Translations under genes and position numbers: made by a program
Notes under the pieces: generated by a model
Told to the model about the DNA's origin: nothing
What the model saw: the letters and a program-made list of their open reading frames with translations, nothing else
Database searches by the model: none
Assembly: GCF_000372465.1 (NCBI RefSeq)
Contig: NZ_AQUZ01000065.1
Span: 1 to 47,123, forward strand
Direction of reading: 5' to 3'
DNA: 47,123 nt
From: Kribbella catacumbae DSM 19601
Lineage (GTDB): Bacteria > Actinomycetota > Actinomycetes > Propionibacteriales > Kribbellaceae
Part shown: piece by piece, positions 8,549 to 16,805 of the stretch
How positions within the stretch are numbered: position 1 is the stretch's first letter
Layout of the letters: each line of letters opens with the position of its first letter

Positions 8549-9149
8549 CTCGACAGTCCTTCGACGACCGCTCCCCGTCGGCCGCTCGGAGCGCATCTGT
8601 TTGACGGCCAACCCCAAAGCCGGTTGATCAAGCGGTTTGCGAAGGCCACCTACCGAACAAGTCCTCCCTCACCCCCGGTCCAACGCGCGACTGACCTCGA
8701 CTTTGACCACTAGCCGCCTACAGTGCGCCAGCCGTCAGGCGGCGCGCCACGCCAACCACTGAAGACGCCCGCCGTGCGCAAGATGCGGGCCGGTCGCGGA
8801 CCGCCACCACTATCAAACCCGCCACCAACGCCCCGACACGCCGGGGGAAAGCGCTTGCGAGCCAGGTTTGACAGTGCTGGCCGCCCGCCTGACCTCCCGT
8901 CTTGGGAGCTGGCTCCGCAGCTCCGTCCAGATCACGATGTCCGCCACCCGCGTCAACGCCATCGGCTGCTCGCGCACCTGGTATTCCGCCGCCAGCCTCC
9001 CCCAACCACCCGCGGTTGGCGATCAAGTTCGCGTGCGCGAGCTTAGGCATCGCCGCCTGCTCCTCCGTGCAGTCCTCCAACGGCGGCAACCCCCGAGCCT
9101 TTCAACTCCCCCACCGACCTCGGCTCTCGTCACTTACCCATTGCCTCTC
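8549..9149. other. 600-base region without a confident gene
   Basis: No intact gene is seen. GGGAAAGCGCTTGCGA at 8845-8860 resembles a LacI-family operator, and TTGACA follows at 8868-8873 without a clear -10 box. On the minus strand around 8880-9030 one frame reads LAAEYQVREQPMALTRV and DIVIWTELRSQLPRREVRRA, which looks protein-like but has no start; this may be the remains of a lost gene. A weak six-base inverted repeat (CGCTCC/GGAGCG, 8569-8593) just after the response regulator could be part of a terminator. Confidence 0.45.
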
Positions 9150-10118
9150 CTACTGCTCGATCGCCCGGCGATACCGCTCTCCGATCACCTTGAGATGCTC
9201 CACCAGACCCTGCGGTGCAGTGACCTGGAAGTCGATACCCAGCATCCCGATATACACGGCCACCACCTCCAAGCTCTCCGCGCCCGTGATCAGCACGCAC
9301 GTCTCGTCGTCCACCGGCTCGACGATTCCCACCGCCGCGTGGATCCGCGACAACACCTCCTCGGCCGACGCGAAGACAGTGATCCGCGCATGCACCTTCC
9401 ACCCGGTAGTCGCGACGTCCCGCAGTACGAAGTCCATGTAGTCGTCCTCCGGCATCGGCCGCGGCTTGTACCGGCGCCCGGTCGCCATCCGCAGGTCCAT
9501 CCAGTCGACGCGATAGGTGTGCCACTCGCCGGCCTCATCGCGCGCCACCAGATACCAGTACCGCTGCCAACTCACCAACCGATACGGCTCCACCAGAATC
9601 GGCAACGAGGGAGCGCTCTCCGGTACTGCGTAGTCGAACCGCAGGTAATGCTCATCCCGGATGGCCGCCGCGATCGTCGTCACCACCGCCGGATCGACCT
9701 CAGGATCCGGCACGTTGGACCCGGTGTTGTCCGGCCCCTTCGACAGCGTCGTGTGGATCGCGTTCACCTGCCGCCGAAGCCGATGCGGCAGCACCTGCTC
9801 GAGCTTGGCCAAAGCGCGAGCACTGCTCTCCTCCATCCCACTCACGCCGGCGCCCGTCCGCAGCCCGACGGCGACAGCAACCGCTTCCTCGTCGTCCAGC
9901 AACAGCGGCGGCAGCTTCGCCCCCACCCCCAACTGGTAGTACCCAGCCGCACCCCGAGTCGCATCCACTGGATAGCCGAGCTCGCGCAACCGATCGATGT
10001 CGTTGCGAATCGTCCGCGTACTGACCCCCAACCGCTCCGCCAGCTCGGACCCCGGCCAGGCCGGCCGCGACTGCATCAGGGCCAGCAGCGACAGCAACCG
10101 CGACGAAGTTTCACGCAT
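9150..10118 (-). CDS. WYL-domain transcriptional regulator (DeoR/YafY-type HTH)
   Basis: A 322-residue regulator. The N-terminal winged HTH (residues about 1-60) contains GSELAERLGVSTRTIRNDID. A WYL domain follows at about 140-220 (LRFDYA, VEPYRLVSWQRYWYLVARD), then a WCX C-terminal extension. WYL regulators sense small ligands or nucleic acids; members in this genomic setting usually repress the divergent gene. ATG 10116-10118 begins the HTH directly. A TACTAT box about ten bases upstream could be its -10. The divergent neighbour is the epoxide hydrolase, only 60 bases away, and shares the control region. Confidence 0.88.
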   Translation of the reverse strand: MRETSSRLLSLLALMQSRPAWPGSELAERLGVSTRTIRNDIDRLRELGYPVDATRGAAGYYQLGVGAKLPPLLLDDEEAVAVAVGLRTGAGVSGMEESSARALAKLEQVLPHRLRRQVNAIHTTLSKGPDNTGSNVPDPEVDPAVVTTIAAAIRDEHYLRFDYAVPESAPSLPILVEPYRLVSWQRYWYLVARDEAGEWHTYRVDWMDLRMATGRRYKPRPMPEDDYMDFVLRDVATTGWKVHARITVFASAEEVLSRIHAAVGIVEPVDDETCVLITGAESLEVVAVYIGMLGIDFQVTAPQGLVEHLKVIGERYRRAIEQ

Positions 10119-10132
10119 GCGAAAAATAGTAC

Positions 10133-10161
10133 TTCAATTGGGAATCTAACGTTCCTATATG
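10133..10161 (+). promoter_or_regulatory. Promoter of the epoxide hydrolase with an embedded GGAA-N7-TTCC operator
   Basis: TTCAAT (10133-10138) and TATATG (10156-10161) are separated by exactly 17 bases, a good sigma-70-type spacing. The spacer contains GGGAATCTAACGTTCC, an inverted repeat GGAA (10141-10144), seven bases, TTCC (10152-10155). A repressor bound there would block RNA polymerase. The divergent WYL regulator is the obvious candidate. The predicted transcript would begin about ten bases before the hydrolase ATG. Confidence 0.5.
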
Positions 10162-10178
10162 GCTTCTACGGTAAAGCC

Positions 10179-11330
10179 ATGAACAACAACGGCAGCTCCC
10201 CCGCAGAGATCCGCTCCTTCCGCGTCGAGATCGCCCAGGCCGACCTGGACGACCTGAACACCCGGCTCGCCCGCACCCGCCTCCCCGAGGCCGCGCCCGG
10301 CGACAACTGGGACCTCGGTACTCCGAACCACTACCTGAGCGAAATGGTCGAGCACTGGCAGAACGGGTTCGACTGGCGCGAGCAGGAGGCGCGGATGAAC
10401 GAGTTCCCGCACTACCTGACCGACATCGACGGCCAGACCGTGCACTTCATCCACGTACCGTCCGCCGAGGCCGACGCGACTCCGCTGCTGCTGATCCACA
10501 CCTACCCGGGCTCGTTCGTCGACTTCCTCGACATGATCGGCCCGCTCACCGACCCGGTCGCCCACGGCGGCAAGGCCGAGGACGCGTTCTCCGTTGTCGT
10601 CCCGTCCATCCCGGGCTTCGGCTTCAGTACTCCGCTCGTCGACCGCGGCTGGACGATGGCCCGGGTGGCCAAGACCTTCGACGCCCTGATGCGCCGCCTC
10701 GGCTACTCGGAGTACGGGTCGCACGGCAGCGACGGCGGCGCGATGATCTCCCGCGAGCTCGGCCTGCTGAACCCGGAGGGCTTCCTCGGCCTGCACGTTC
10801 TCCAGCTCTTCTCCTTCCCGAGCGGTGATCCGAGCGAGTTCGAGAAGTTCACCCCCGAGGACTACGCGGCCCTCCAGCACCTCGAGTGGTTCCAGTCGGT
10901 CGGCGGCTACAACGCCATCAACTCCACCCGCCCGCAGACCGTTGCCGTCGGCATCTCCGACTCCCCGGTCGGTCAGCTCGCCTGGAACGAGCTCTTCAAC
11001 AATTTCGGCAACGGCACCAGCCTCGTCAGCCGCGACCAGATCCTGACCGAGGTCTCCCTCTACTGGTTCACCAACACCAGCGCCGCAGCCGGTCGCTACC
11101 ACTATGAAGAAGCCCACGCGGGCACCGAGCCGGCCATCAACTCCGCCCCCACCGGCGTAGCCGTCTTCGCCGACGACTTCAAAACCATCCGCCCGCTGGC
11201 CGAACGCGACAACACGAACATCGTCCACTGGAGCAACTTCAAGGACGGCGGCCACTTCGCCAGCCTGGAACGCCCCACCGACGTCACCGAAGACCTCCGC
11301 ACCTTCTTCGCCGGACTGCGCAACGCCTGA
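10179..11330 (+). CDS. Epoxide hydrolase family protein
   Basis: A 383-residue alpha/beta-hydrolase with the N-terminal epoxide-hydrolase domain (PAEIRSFRVEIAQADLDDLN and RLARTRLPEA) that wraps the core. HTYPGS forms the oxyanion-hole region (usually HGWPGS). HGSDGGAM contains the aspartate nucleophile of this class, and KDGGHFASLERP carries the catalytic histidine. It should open epoxides by an alkyl-enzyme ester; the substrate is unknown. ATG 10179 is in a short leader with a weak ribosome-binding site, consistent with a nearly leaderless mRNA. The gene ends just before a strong bidirectional terminator. Confidence 0.88.
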   Translation: MNNNGSSPAEIRSFRVEIAQADLDDLNTRLARTRLPEAAPGDNWDLGTPNHYLSEMVEHWQNGFDWREQEARMNEFPHYLTDIDGQTVHFIHVPSAEADATPLLLIHTYPGSFVDFLDMIGPLTDPVAHGGKAEDAFSVVVPSIPGFGFSTPLVDRGWTMARVAKTFDALMRRLGYSEYGSHGSDGGAMISRELGLLNPEGFLGLHVLQLFSFPSGDPSEFEKFTPEDYAALQHLEWFQSVGGYNAINSTRPQTVAVGISDSPVGQLAWNELFNNFGNGTSLVSRDQILTEVSLYWFTNTSAAAGRYHYEEAHAGTEPAINSAPTGVAVFADDFKTIRPLAERDNTNIVHWSNFKDGGHFASLERPTDVTEDLRTFFAGLRNA

Positions 11331-11340
11331 TCGACCCAAG

Positions 11341-11373
11341 AGAGCGGGGCACCTCACCAAGGTGCCCCGCTCT
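11341..11373. terminator. Strong bidirectional hairpin terminator
   Basis: A perfect 14-base-pair stem (AGAGCGGGGCACCT with AGGTGCCCCGCTCT) closes a five-base loop, CACCA. It sits between the convergent epoxide hydrolase and caspase genes, 10 and 14 bases from their stops. There is no long T run, as is usual in high-GC Actinobacteria. Confidence 0.85.
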
Positions 11374-11386
11374 GGCATCTGCCCAG

Positions 11387-14278
11387 CTACCTCTCGACCT
11401 GGATCCCGCCGATGACCTTCGGGATCGTGGCGTCCACGATCAGCACGTCGTGCTCGTAGTTGTAACCCCCTGCGTAGATGCGCTGGTTGTCATGGCTGAC
11501 CTCGACCCTTATCGCCACGCCACCGTCGCTCTCAGCCGTTCCGATCACCTCACGCGCCTTGGTATCGATGACGGTGATCATGTCCGTGAAGCGCTGCCCG
11601 TCAGACCGCGCACTCAGTACGACGTACCGGCTGCCATCGTCAGTCAGTGCTGCATCCCTCGACCCTCCGGACAGCGGCACAGGCGCCGGCCGGGGACTCT
11701 CGACGTTCGTGTTGACGACGGAGTACGAACCCGCCGACAGCACATACAGGTAGTTGTCCCGCGTGATGCTCAGGTCGATCGGTTGCCCGGTGATCTTGTA
11801 TGGCGACCGCGCCGGCCGCATCGTCTCCGCGTCGAGCACGGCAACGGTCGACGATTCGCGACTCGCTACGTAAAGGCGCTTGCCGCCCTGTCCCACGATC
11901 AGGGAAGACGGCGTGTCACCACTGCTGACAGGACCTCCGACCGTCGCCAGCTTCTCCGTGTCGACGACCGTGATCGTCGCCGCCTTCGAACTGAGCACGA
12001 ACAATCGCTTGGTTTCCGGACTCAGTGCCAGATCAATCGGTTCAGGCCCGACCGGTATCGGTGCGCCGAGGACCTTCCAGTTGTCGACATCGATCACCGA
12101 CACCGAGTTGGACCGGGTGTTGGCAACGTACAACCGACGTCCGTCAGGAGCGAGCACCAGCCCGAGCGGGTCCTTGCCGACCTTGAGGGCTTCGCCTTCA
12201 GTGTGCTGAGAGTTGGTGTTGATCCTGAGGATCTCGTCGTTGCCGGAGTCGGCCGCATAGAGGACGTCGTTGTTCGGTCCGACCGTCAGTGCGATCACGA
12301 CCGGCGTCAATGGACCTTGCGGATCCACGACGATCACCGCACCACTCAGTACCACGGGAAGCGCGAAACCCGCACCGATCCCGGCCAACCACCGGCGCGC
12401 CGGCTTCTTCACGGACTCGACAGCCGCTTCATCGCGCTCGACAGCCACCTCATCGCGCCATCCGACGACGGCCAGGACCCCGAGCGACACCCACGCGGCG
12501 AACAGTACGACGACCGCCATCGTCGGCAATCCGAATCCCGCGACGTCGCGGTAGATCCCGATCAGACCCGCAACGCCCGCCAGCACCCAACCACCCAGAA
12601 ACGCACGTCCCTGCTTCATCAGAACCGCGATCAGCGGTCCGGCGATCGCGAGCTCGGTGGAGATGATGGTGAGCGCGACCGGATAGAAGCGCCGCCACTG
12701 GAAGTCCAGGCGCGACTCGTAGCTCACGGAGTACTGAATCACCAGCTGAGCCAGCGCACCGATTCCGCCCAGCGCGATCACCAGCCAGACCCTGCGACCG
12801 CGCAACCGTCGTACGTCGACCCGCAGCTCGCCGGCGCGACGGAGCTGCCACAGACTCGCCATGCCCGCACCGATCCATGCAGCGTGCCCGACCCCTGCAA
12901 AGCTCGCAACGATCGGTAGCGACCGCAGCTCAGCCCCTTGAACGATCCAGAGCTGATGCCACGACAACCCAACCAGAAGCAGTGCGCCCAGTACTCCGAA
13001 CGCTGCGGTTCCGGCGGCCAATGCGACGCCAAGGCGCCGCTGAAGAACAACAGACGCGCAGAGCACGACGGCTGCGGCAACGAGGTACCAGGCGATCCGG
13101 GTGCTCCAGTTGTTCTCTGCGAATCCGGCCACCACCGCTCCCACCAGCGCCAGCGCGGCCACCAAGCTGAGAATGGAGATCGGCCAAGGGACAGTTGCCG
13201 GGATGAGGCTCATCCCACGGCTCACCCAGCGGCTGACCGACTCGCCCAGCACCGCGCCGATGGTGACGTTCGTCGGCTCAGCCCACGTTCGCTGCCTGGT
13301 TGGTCGCGGACTCGGCGTGGCGATCGGCAGCGGAGGCGCCGGCGCGTCGAGAGCAGCGCGGGCTGCTGCGGACACGGCTCGGCTATCGTCTTCGAGGAGT
13401 TGCTCGAGGCGGCTGTTCGCAGTACGGCGGACAAGGTCGTTGCCGGACCATCGCAGCTGAGCGAGCTGTCCCACCGCTGCTTCTCTTGCCCCAGGCAACG
13501 GACTGACGACAGCCTCGGCCAGATGTCTCGGCAAAGTCCAGTTGACGTTGGCTGCGATGATCGTCCGGCCCTCGACCTGATCCAGCTTCTTCGGCCGCTG
13601 GTTCGGCTGCTCGGCGGTGACCCGGTCGTAGACAAAGTTGTAGAGCTCGTCGACGGTGATGTCGCCATCACCGTCCAGGTCCGCAGTACCGTCTCGCAGC
13701 CCGTCGACCAGGTGACGGGTGAAGACCGACTGCGCCGCCTCCCCGTGAATCGTGCTGCCCTCGAACGCGTACTGGGTCGAGTCCGATGCGGTCAGAACCG
13801 TTCGCCCGCGGCCGCCGAGCTTCTCCAACGTGTGGACGGCAGAGTCCGATTTGGCGAACTGCTGGGTTTCGTACGAGCCGCTGTAGCAGCAGTCCAGGAT
13901 GAGGATCTTCTGGCGGGACAGGCTGTCGGCCATGGCCTCGTCGACGAGCTGCGCCGACAACGCTGTGAACCTCAGGCGATCCCGCTTCGTGTTGGACATG
14001 GCCAGATGCAGCCGCCCGTTGTCGTCCTTGAGCCCATGACCGGTGAAGTAGAGCAGCGTGAGATCGTCGCGCCGGCTCTCACCGTAGAACTCCGCGATCG
14101 CCTCACCGACCTCATGCGTCGGCGCATTGACGAGAGTGCGTACTTCGAAGCCCGCGATCTCAGGATCCTCGAGCACGGTCGCGAGTGCTTCCGCATCGTG
14201 CGCCGGGGTGGTCAGTCTCCTGAGCCCGGTGTCCTCGTACTCGTAGGTGGCGATCAGCAACGCAAGCCGGCGGCCCAT
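11387..14278 (-). CDS. EACC1-associated caspase-like peptidase with membrane helices and a beta-propeller
   Basis: A 963-residue multidomain protein. Residues about 1-250 form a caspase/C14-type peptidase: the catalytic histidine is His81 in LLYFTGHGLKDD and the cysteine is Cys131 in LILDCCYSGSY. A short helical segment and a Pro-rich linker follow. From about 360 to 660 I count roughly nine hydrophobic helices. The last 300 residues are YVTN/NHL-like beta-propeller repeats (LYVANTRSNSVSVIDVD, LYVASRESSTVAVLDAE). An odd helix number would place the peptidase inside and the propeller outside the cell, a receptor-like layout. Four bases separate it from the upstream EACC1 gene, so they form an operon. 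Related proteins are proposed effectors of biological-conflict and cell-death systems. Confidence 0.88.
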   Translation of the reverse strand: MGRRLALLIATYEYEDTGLRRLTTPAHDAEALATVLEDPEIAGFEVRTLVNAPTHEVGEAIAEFYGESRRDDLTLLYFTGHGLKDDNGRLHLAMSNTKRDRLRFTALSAQLVDEAMADSLSRQKILILDCCYSGSYETQQFAKSDSAVHTLEKLGGRGRTVLTASDSTQYAFEGSTIHGEAAQSVFTRHLVDGLRDGTADLDGDGDITVDELYNFVYDRVTAEQPNQRPKKLDQVEGRTIIAANVNWTLPRHLAEAVVSPLPGAREAAVGQLAQLRWSGNDLVRRTANSRLEQLLEDDSRAVSAAARAALDAPAPPLPIATPSPRPTRQRTWAEPTNVTIGAVLGESVSRWVSRGMSLIPATVPWPISILSLVAALALVGAVVAGFAENNWSTRIAWYLVAAAVVLCASVVLQRRLGVALAAGTAAFGVLGALLLVGLSWHQLWIVQGAELRSLPIVASFAGVGHAAWIGAGMASLWQLRRAGELRVDVRRLRGRRVWLVIALGGIGALAQLVIQYSVSYESRLDFQWRRFYPVALTIISTELAIAGPLIAVLMKQGRAFLGGWVLAGVAGLIGIYRDVAGFGLPTMAVVVLFAAWVSLGVLAVVGWRDEVAVERDEAAVESVKKPARRWLAGIGAGFALPVVLSGAVIVVDPQGPLTPVVIALTVGPNNDVLYAADSGNDEILRINTNSQHTEGEALKVGKDPLGLVLAPDGRRLYVANTRSNSVSVIDVDNWKVLGAPIPVGPEPIDLALSPETKRLFVLSSKAATITVVDTEKLATVGGPVSSGDTPSSLIVGQGGKRLYVASRESSTVAVLDAETMRPARSPYKITGQPIDLSITRDNYLYVLSAGSYSVVNTNVESPRPAPVPLSGGSRDAALTDDGSRYVVLSARSDGQRFTDMITVIDTKAREVIGTAESDGGVAIRVEVSHDNQRIYAGGYNYEHDVLIVDATIPKVIGGIQVER

Positions 14279-14281
14279 CGA

Positions 14282-14650
14282 CTACCGATCCGCGTGCTTG
14301 GCGAGGAACACCTGCAGCAACTGCTCACGTTCGCTGAAACTCGGCCGATCCAACTCGATCGAGTCGTCCCCGACCTTGATGCTGATCCGCTCAGGCCCAG
14401 TTCGCCGGCCGAGCCAGTCCCGCAGTACCGCGATCAAGGTCGGGATCATCCCGCCCGCTCCGACCAGCGCCACGGCGATCGCTCCGGTCGTCGCGGCATC
14501 GCCCTTGCTGTTGCCGGGAGCATCCGCAGCCACCGGCCGGGTATCGAACTCCTGGTCGGCAAGCTCGCTCCGAAGCTGCCGCGCGAGCCGGTCCACGCGT
14601 TCCGCATCGAACTCGTCATCGCCCAGCACGACGATCTCGACCCACCGCAC
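14282..14650 (-). CDS. Effector-associated constant component EACC1 family protein
   Basis: A 122-residue protein beginning WVEIVVLGDDEFDAERVDRL, with a central glycine-rich helix (VALVGAGGMIPTLIAVLRDWL) and an end of RISIKVGDDSIELDR followed by a helical tail. This is the layout of the EACC1 family, small adaptor-like proteins that occur next to varied effectors (caspase, TIR, trypsin-like) in actinobacterial conflict systems. I place the start at GTG 14648-14650; GTG 14657-14659 is equally possible, and the open frame runs on to 14740 without homology. Three bases separate it from the caspase gene. It probably holds or activates the caspase; that role is inferred from family context only. 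Confidence 0.8.
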   Translation of the reverse strand: MRWVEIVVLGDDEFDAERVDRLARQLRSELADQEFDTRPVAADAPGNSKGDAATTGAIAVALVGAGGMIPTLIAVLRDWLGRRTGPERISIKVGDDSIELDRPSFSEREQLLQVFLAKHADR

Positions 14651-14843
14651 GTCTCCCACGAACTCCCCCACCTCATCAGCCGCCCCCGCGTTCCGGCCAA
14701 CATGATCCTCGGCTGCCCACCCACCCACAAGCACCAACACCTAACAGCGGGTGACCGGTGTCAGCATCAGTTGGATGAATGCTGCCGGGTCGGGCTGCCG
14801 CTGCCGCCGTTTGTGGTGTTTCCTCGAATCAAGGGAGACAGCC

Positions 14844-15743
14844 ATGACCGGTTCTGACCCATCGCAGCCGGCCCGGCGACGTACGCGACCGGCCGTCATC
14901 ATCGCCGCGGCAGCGGCGGTCGCCTTGGTGTCCGCCGTGCTGTCCGGCCTCGCGACGGGGTACTTCGACCGCCAATCGGAGTCAGGCGGGCCTGCCGTTC
15001 CCTTGCCTGCGGCCAGTACTACGCCGACGCAACGGCCGTCCACCGCCACCCTCACGCCGAGCCCCACCACGTCGAAACCTACGCCGACGGCCACGTCGAA
15101 ACCCACGTCGGCGCCCACCTCGACGCCCATTGCGCCGAGGCCGTTCAAGTACCAGCCGCTCTGGCCGTTCGCCTCGGTGGACGAGGCCGCGGCGTGGCAG
15201 CGTGAGTACCGCAGCGGTGGACAGCAGCCGTGGCATCTCGACGCGGGCCTGACCGCGCTCTCTTTCACCAACGGCTTCCTTGGCTTCAAGGAGATCGACC
15301 AGGTCGTATCCCGCACGATCCGAGGCGACGACGCGCAGATCAGCGTGGGCTATCACGCAGACGAGGGCCCCTACAGCGTCTCCGCCGTCATCCACCTCGT
15401 CCGAATCGGCCAGGGCTCCGATGCCCCCTGGGAGGTCGTCGGCACCATCGACAACATGCTGACGCTGGAGCGACCGAAGTACGGGGCAAGCGTTCTCTCC
15501 CCACTGACGGTCGGTGGCCGCATCACCGGCGTCGACGAGAGCCTCCGGGTGGAGGTGCGGCAACCATCGTCCGAACAGCCGCTCGGCACCTACTGCTGTC
15601 TCCCCGGCGGCGGCACCCGCCAACCCTGGACCGCCAAGGTCAGCTATAAGGGCGCAACAGACCCCGCCCTCACGATCGTCGTCTCGACCGGCGGCCACAT
15701 CCAGGACGTCGAACGCTTCGCCATCACAGGCGTCCGCCCTTAA
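14844..15743 (+). CDS. Signal-anchored exported protein with a Thr/Pro-rich linker
   Basis: A 299-residue protein. After a basic N-terminus there is one hydrophobic helix (PAVIIAAAAAVALVSAVLSG, about residues 14-36), then a Thr/Pro/Ser linker to about residue 95 with repeated TSKPT units, then a globular extracellular domain. The C-terminal portion (GGRITGVDESLRVEVRQP and a later YCCLPGGG) has an Ig-like strand pattern that recalls Gmad2 domains, but the match is uncertain. ATG 14844 follows GGGAG at good spacing. It is divergent from the EACC1-caspase operon with about 190 bases between starts, so shared control is possible. The 3' end overlaps the convergent ABM gene by 20 bases. Confidence 0.75.
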   Translation: MTGSDPSQPARRRTRPAVIIAAAAAVALVSAVLSGLATGYFDRQSESGGPAVPLPAASTTPTQRPSTATLTPSPTTSKPTPTATSKPTSAPTSTPIAPRPFKYQPLWPFASVDEAAAWQREYRSGGQQPWHLDAGLTALSFTNGFLGFKEIDQVVSRTIRGDDAQISVGYHADEGPYSVSAVIHLVRIGQGSDAPWEVVGTIDNMLTLERPKYGASVLSPLTVGGRITGVDESLRVEVRQPSSEQPLGTYCCLPGGGTRQPWTAKVSYKGATDPALTIVVSTGGHIQDVERFAITGVRP

Positions 15744-16056
15744 AGAGATCTGCCGTACCCCAGGCGTCGTCAACGGGAAGCACCTCAACCGACTGCGGCG
15801 CCTCAAGGAAACCAGCGGCGTTGATCGCAGCAACCGTCTCCAAGTACTCACTGGCCTCAGCCAACGCCTCGACTGCCTCCAGATCCCGCCAGAACGTAAT
15901 CACCGCTCGCCCACTCTCGGTCCGCGCAAACAGCACCCCGCGGCACCCATCCTGCCTCTTGAACATAGGCAACGACCGCTCAGCCGCAAACGCCTCGTAC
16001 TCCGCGGCCCGACTCTCATCGAGCCCGGTCCTCCAGATCCGAGCAACTCCCTTCAT
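15724..16056 (-). CDS. Antibiotic biosynthesis monooxygenase (ABM)-like domain protein
   Basis: A 110-residue dimeric ferredoxin-like fold protein. The pattern RIWRTGLDESRAAEYEAFAA, then RQDGCRGVLFARTESGR and VITFWRDLEAVEALA, is typical of ABM-domain proteins; the strand ending in VITFW and the preceding turn are characteristic. Members include small cofactor-free monooxygenases and stress proteins; no substrate can be named. Its ATG overlaps the SDR stop as ATGA (16053-16056), so it is the last gene of a three-gene operon. Its C-terminal segment QSVEVLPVDDAW recurs as a relic at 23516-23590. Confidence 0.8.
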   Translation of the reverse strand: MKGVARIWRTGLDESRAAEYEAFAAERSLPMFKRQDGCRGVLFARTESGRAVITFWRDLEAVEALAEASEYLETVAAINAAGFLEAPQSVEVLPVDDAWGTADLFKGGRL

Positions 16057-16805
16057 GGCAACAGATCCCGGCCACCATCAACCACAATGCGCTGTCCCGT
16101 GACGAACCCCGCACCTTCGGACACCAGAAAACTCACCGCATGCGCAATGTCCTCCGGCGTCCCCATCCGCCCCACCGGCACAGACGCCTGGTACTCCGCC
16201 CGCTCCGCCACCGACACACCCACATGCCTCTCAACCGGTATGAACCCAGGAGCCACCGTATTCACAGTGATCCCATCCGGCGCCAGCTCACGCGCCCAGC
16301 TCCGCGTAAGCCCAACCTGCGCAGCCTTCGCCGTCGCGTACGCCGACCGCCCCGGCGGCGACCGAAACGCAACCTCAGAATCGATCTGCACGATCCGCCC
16401 GTACTTCCGCTCCCGCATCCCCGGCACGATCTCCCGCCCCAACAACACTGGACTCTTCACAAAGAAGTCCAACTGCTTCAGGTGCTCCTCCCACCCCACG
16501 TCGAGCACGGCTCCATTCGGCTGCGGCCCGGTCGCGTTGACCACCAACACATCCACAGCACCCAGCCTCTCCCCGATCGCCGCGACCAACTCTGCCACCG
16601 CGTCTCGATCGGTCACGTCGCCCTCGCACACCTCGGCCACGCCACCCGCATCCTTGATGTCCGCAACCACTCCATCCGCTCGCCCATCCCCCGGCAGCCC
16701 ATTGACCGCCACCGCAAACCCCTCACCCCCAAGCCGCCGCGCAATCACAGCCCCCAGCCCTCGAGAACTCCCGGTCACCAACGCCACCCGCCGCTCATTA
16801 CCCAT
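16053..16805 (-). CDS. Short-chain dehydrogenase/reductase
   Basis: A 250-residue classical SDR. The cofactor loop is VTGSSRGLGAVIA (TGxxxGxG), the catalytic serine lies in VQIDSEVAF, and the catalytic pair is YATAK in SAYATAKAAQVGL. The usual NNAG strand is replaced by VVNATG, a tolerated variant. The C-terminus has the PGFI and TGQRIVVDGG segments typical of the family. It would oxidise or reduce an alcohol or ketone with NAD(P)H. ATG 16803-16805 is directly before the first strand; the longer frame upstream is the shadow of the flavoprotein gene. It overlaps that gene by eight bases and the ABM gene by four. Confidence 0.9.
   Translation of the reverse strand: MGNERRVALVTGSSRGLGAVIARRLGGEGFAVAVNGLPGDGRADGVVADIKDAGGVAEVCEGDVTDRDAVAELVAAIGERLGAVDVLVVNATGPQPNGAVLDVGWEEHLKQLDFFVKSPVLLGREIVPGMRERKYGRIVQIDSEVAFRSPPGRSAYATAKAAQVGLTRSWARELAPDGITVNTVAPGFIPVERHVGVSVAERAEYQASVPVGRMGTPEDIAHAVSFLVSEGAGFVTGQRIVVDGGRDLLP

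Noticed and set aside
10159..10182. Seven-codon upstream ORF overlapping the epoxide hydrolase start as ATGA.
   Set aside because: The ATG falls in the predicted -10 box, so it would not be in the transcript; the overlap is probably chance.
12938..14857. A 639-codon plus-strand frame opposite the caspase gene.
   Set aside because: Composition and lack of motifs mark it as the antisense shadow of the caspase-EACC1 operon.
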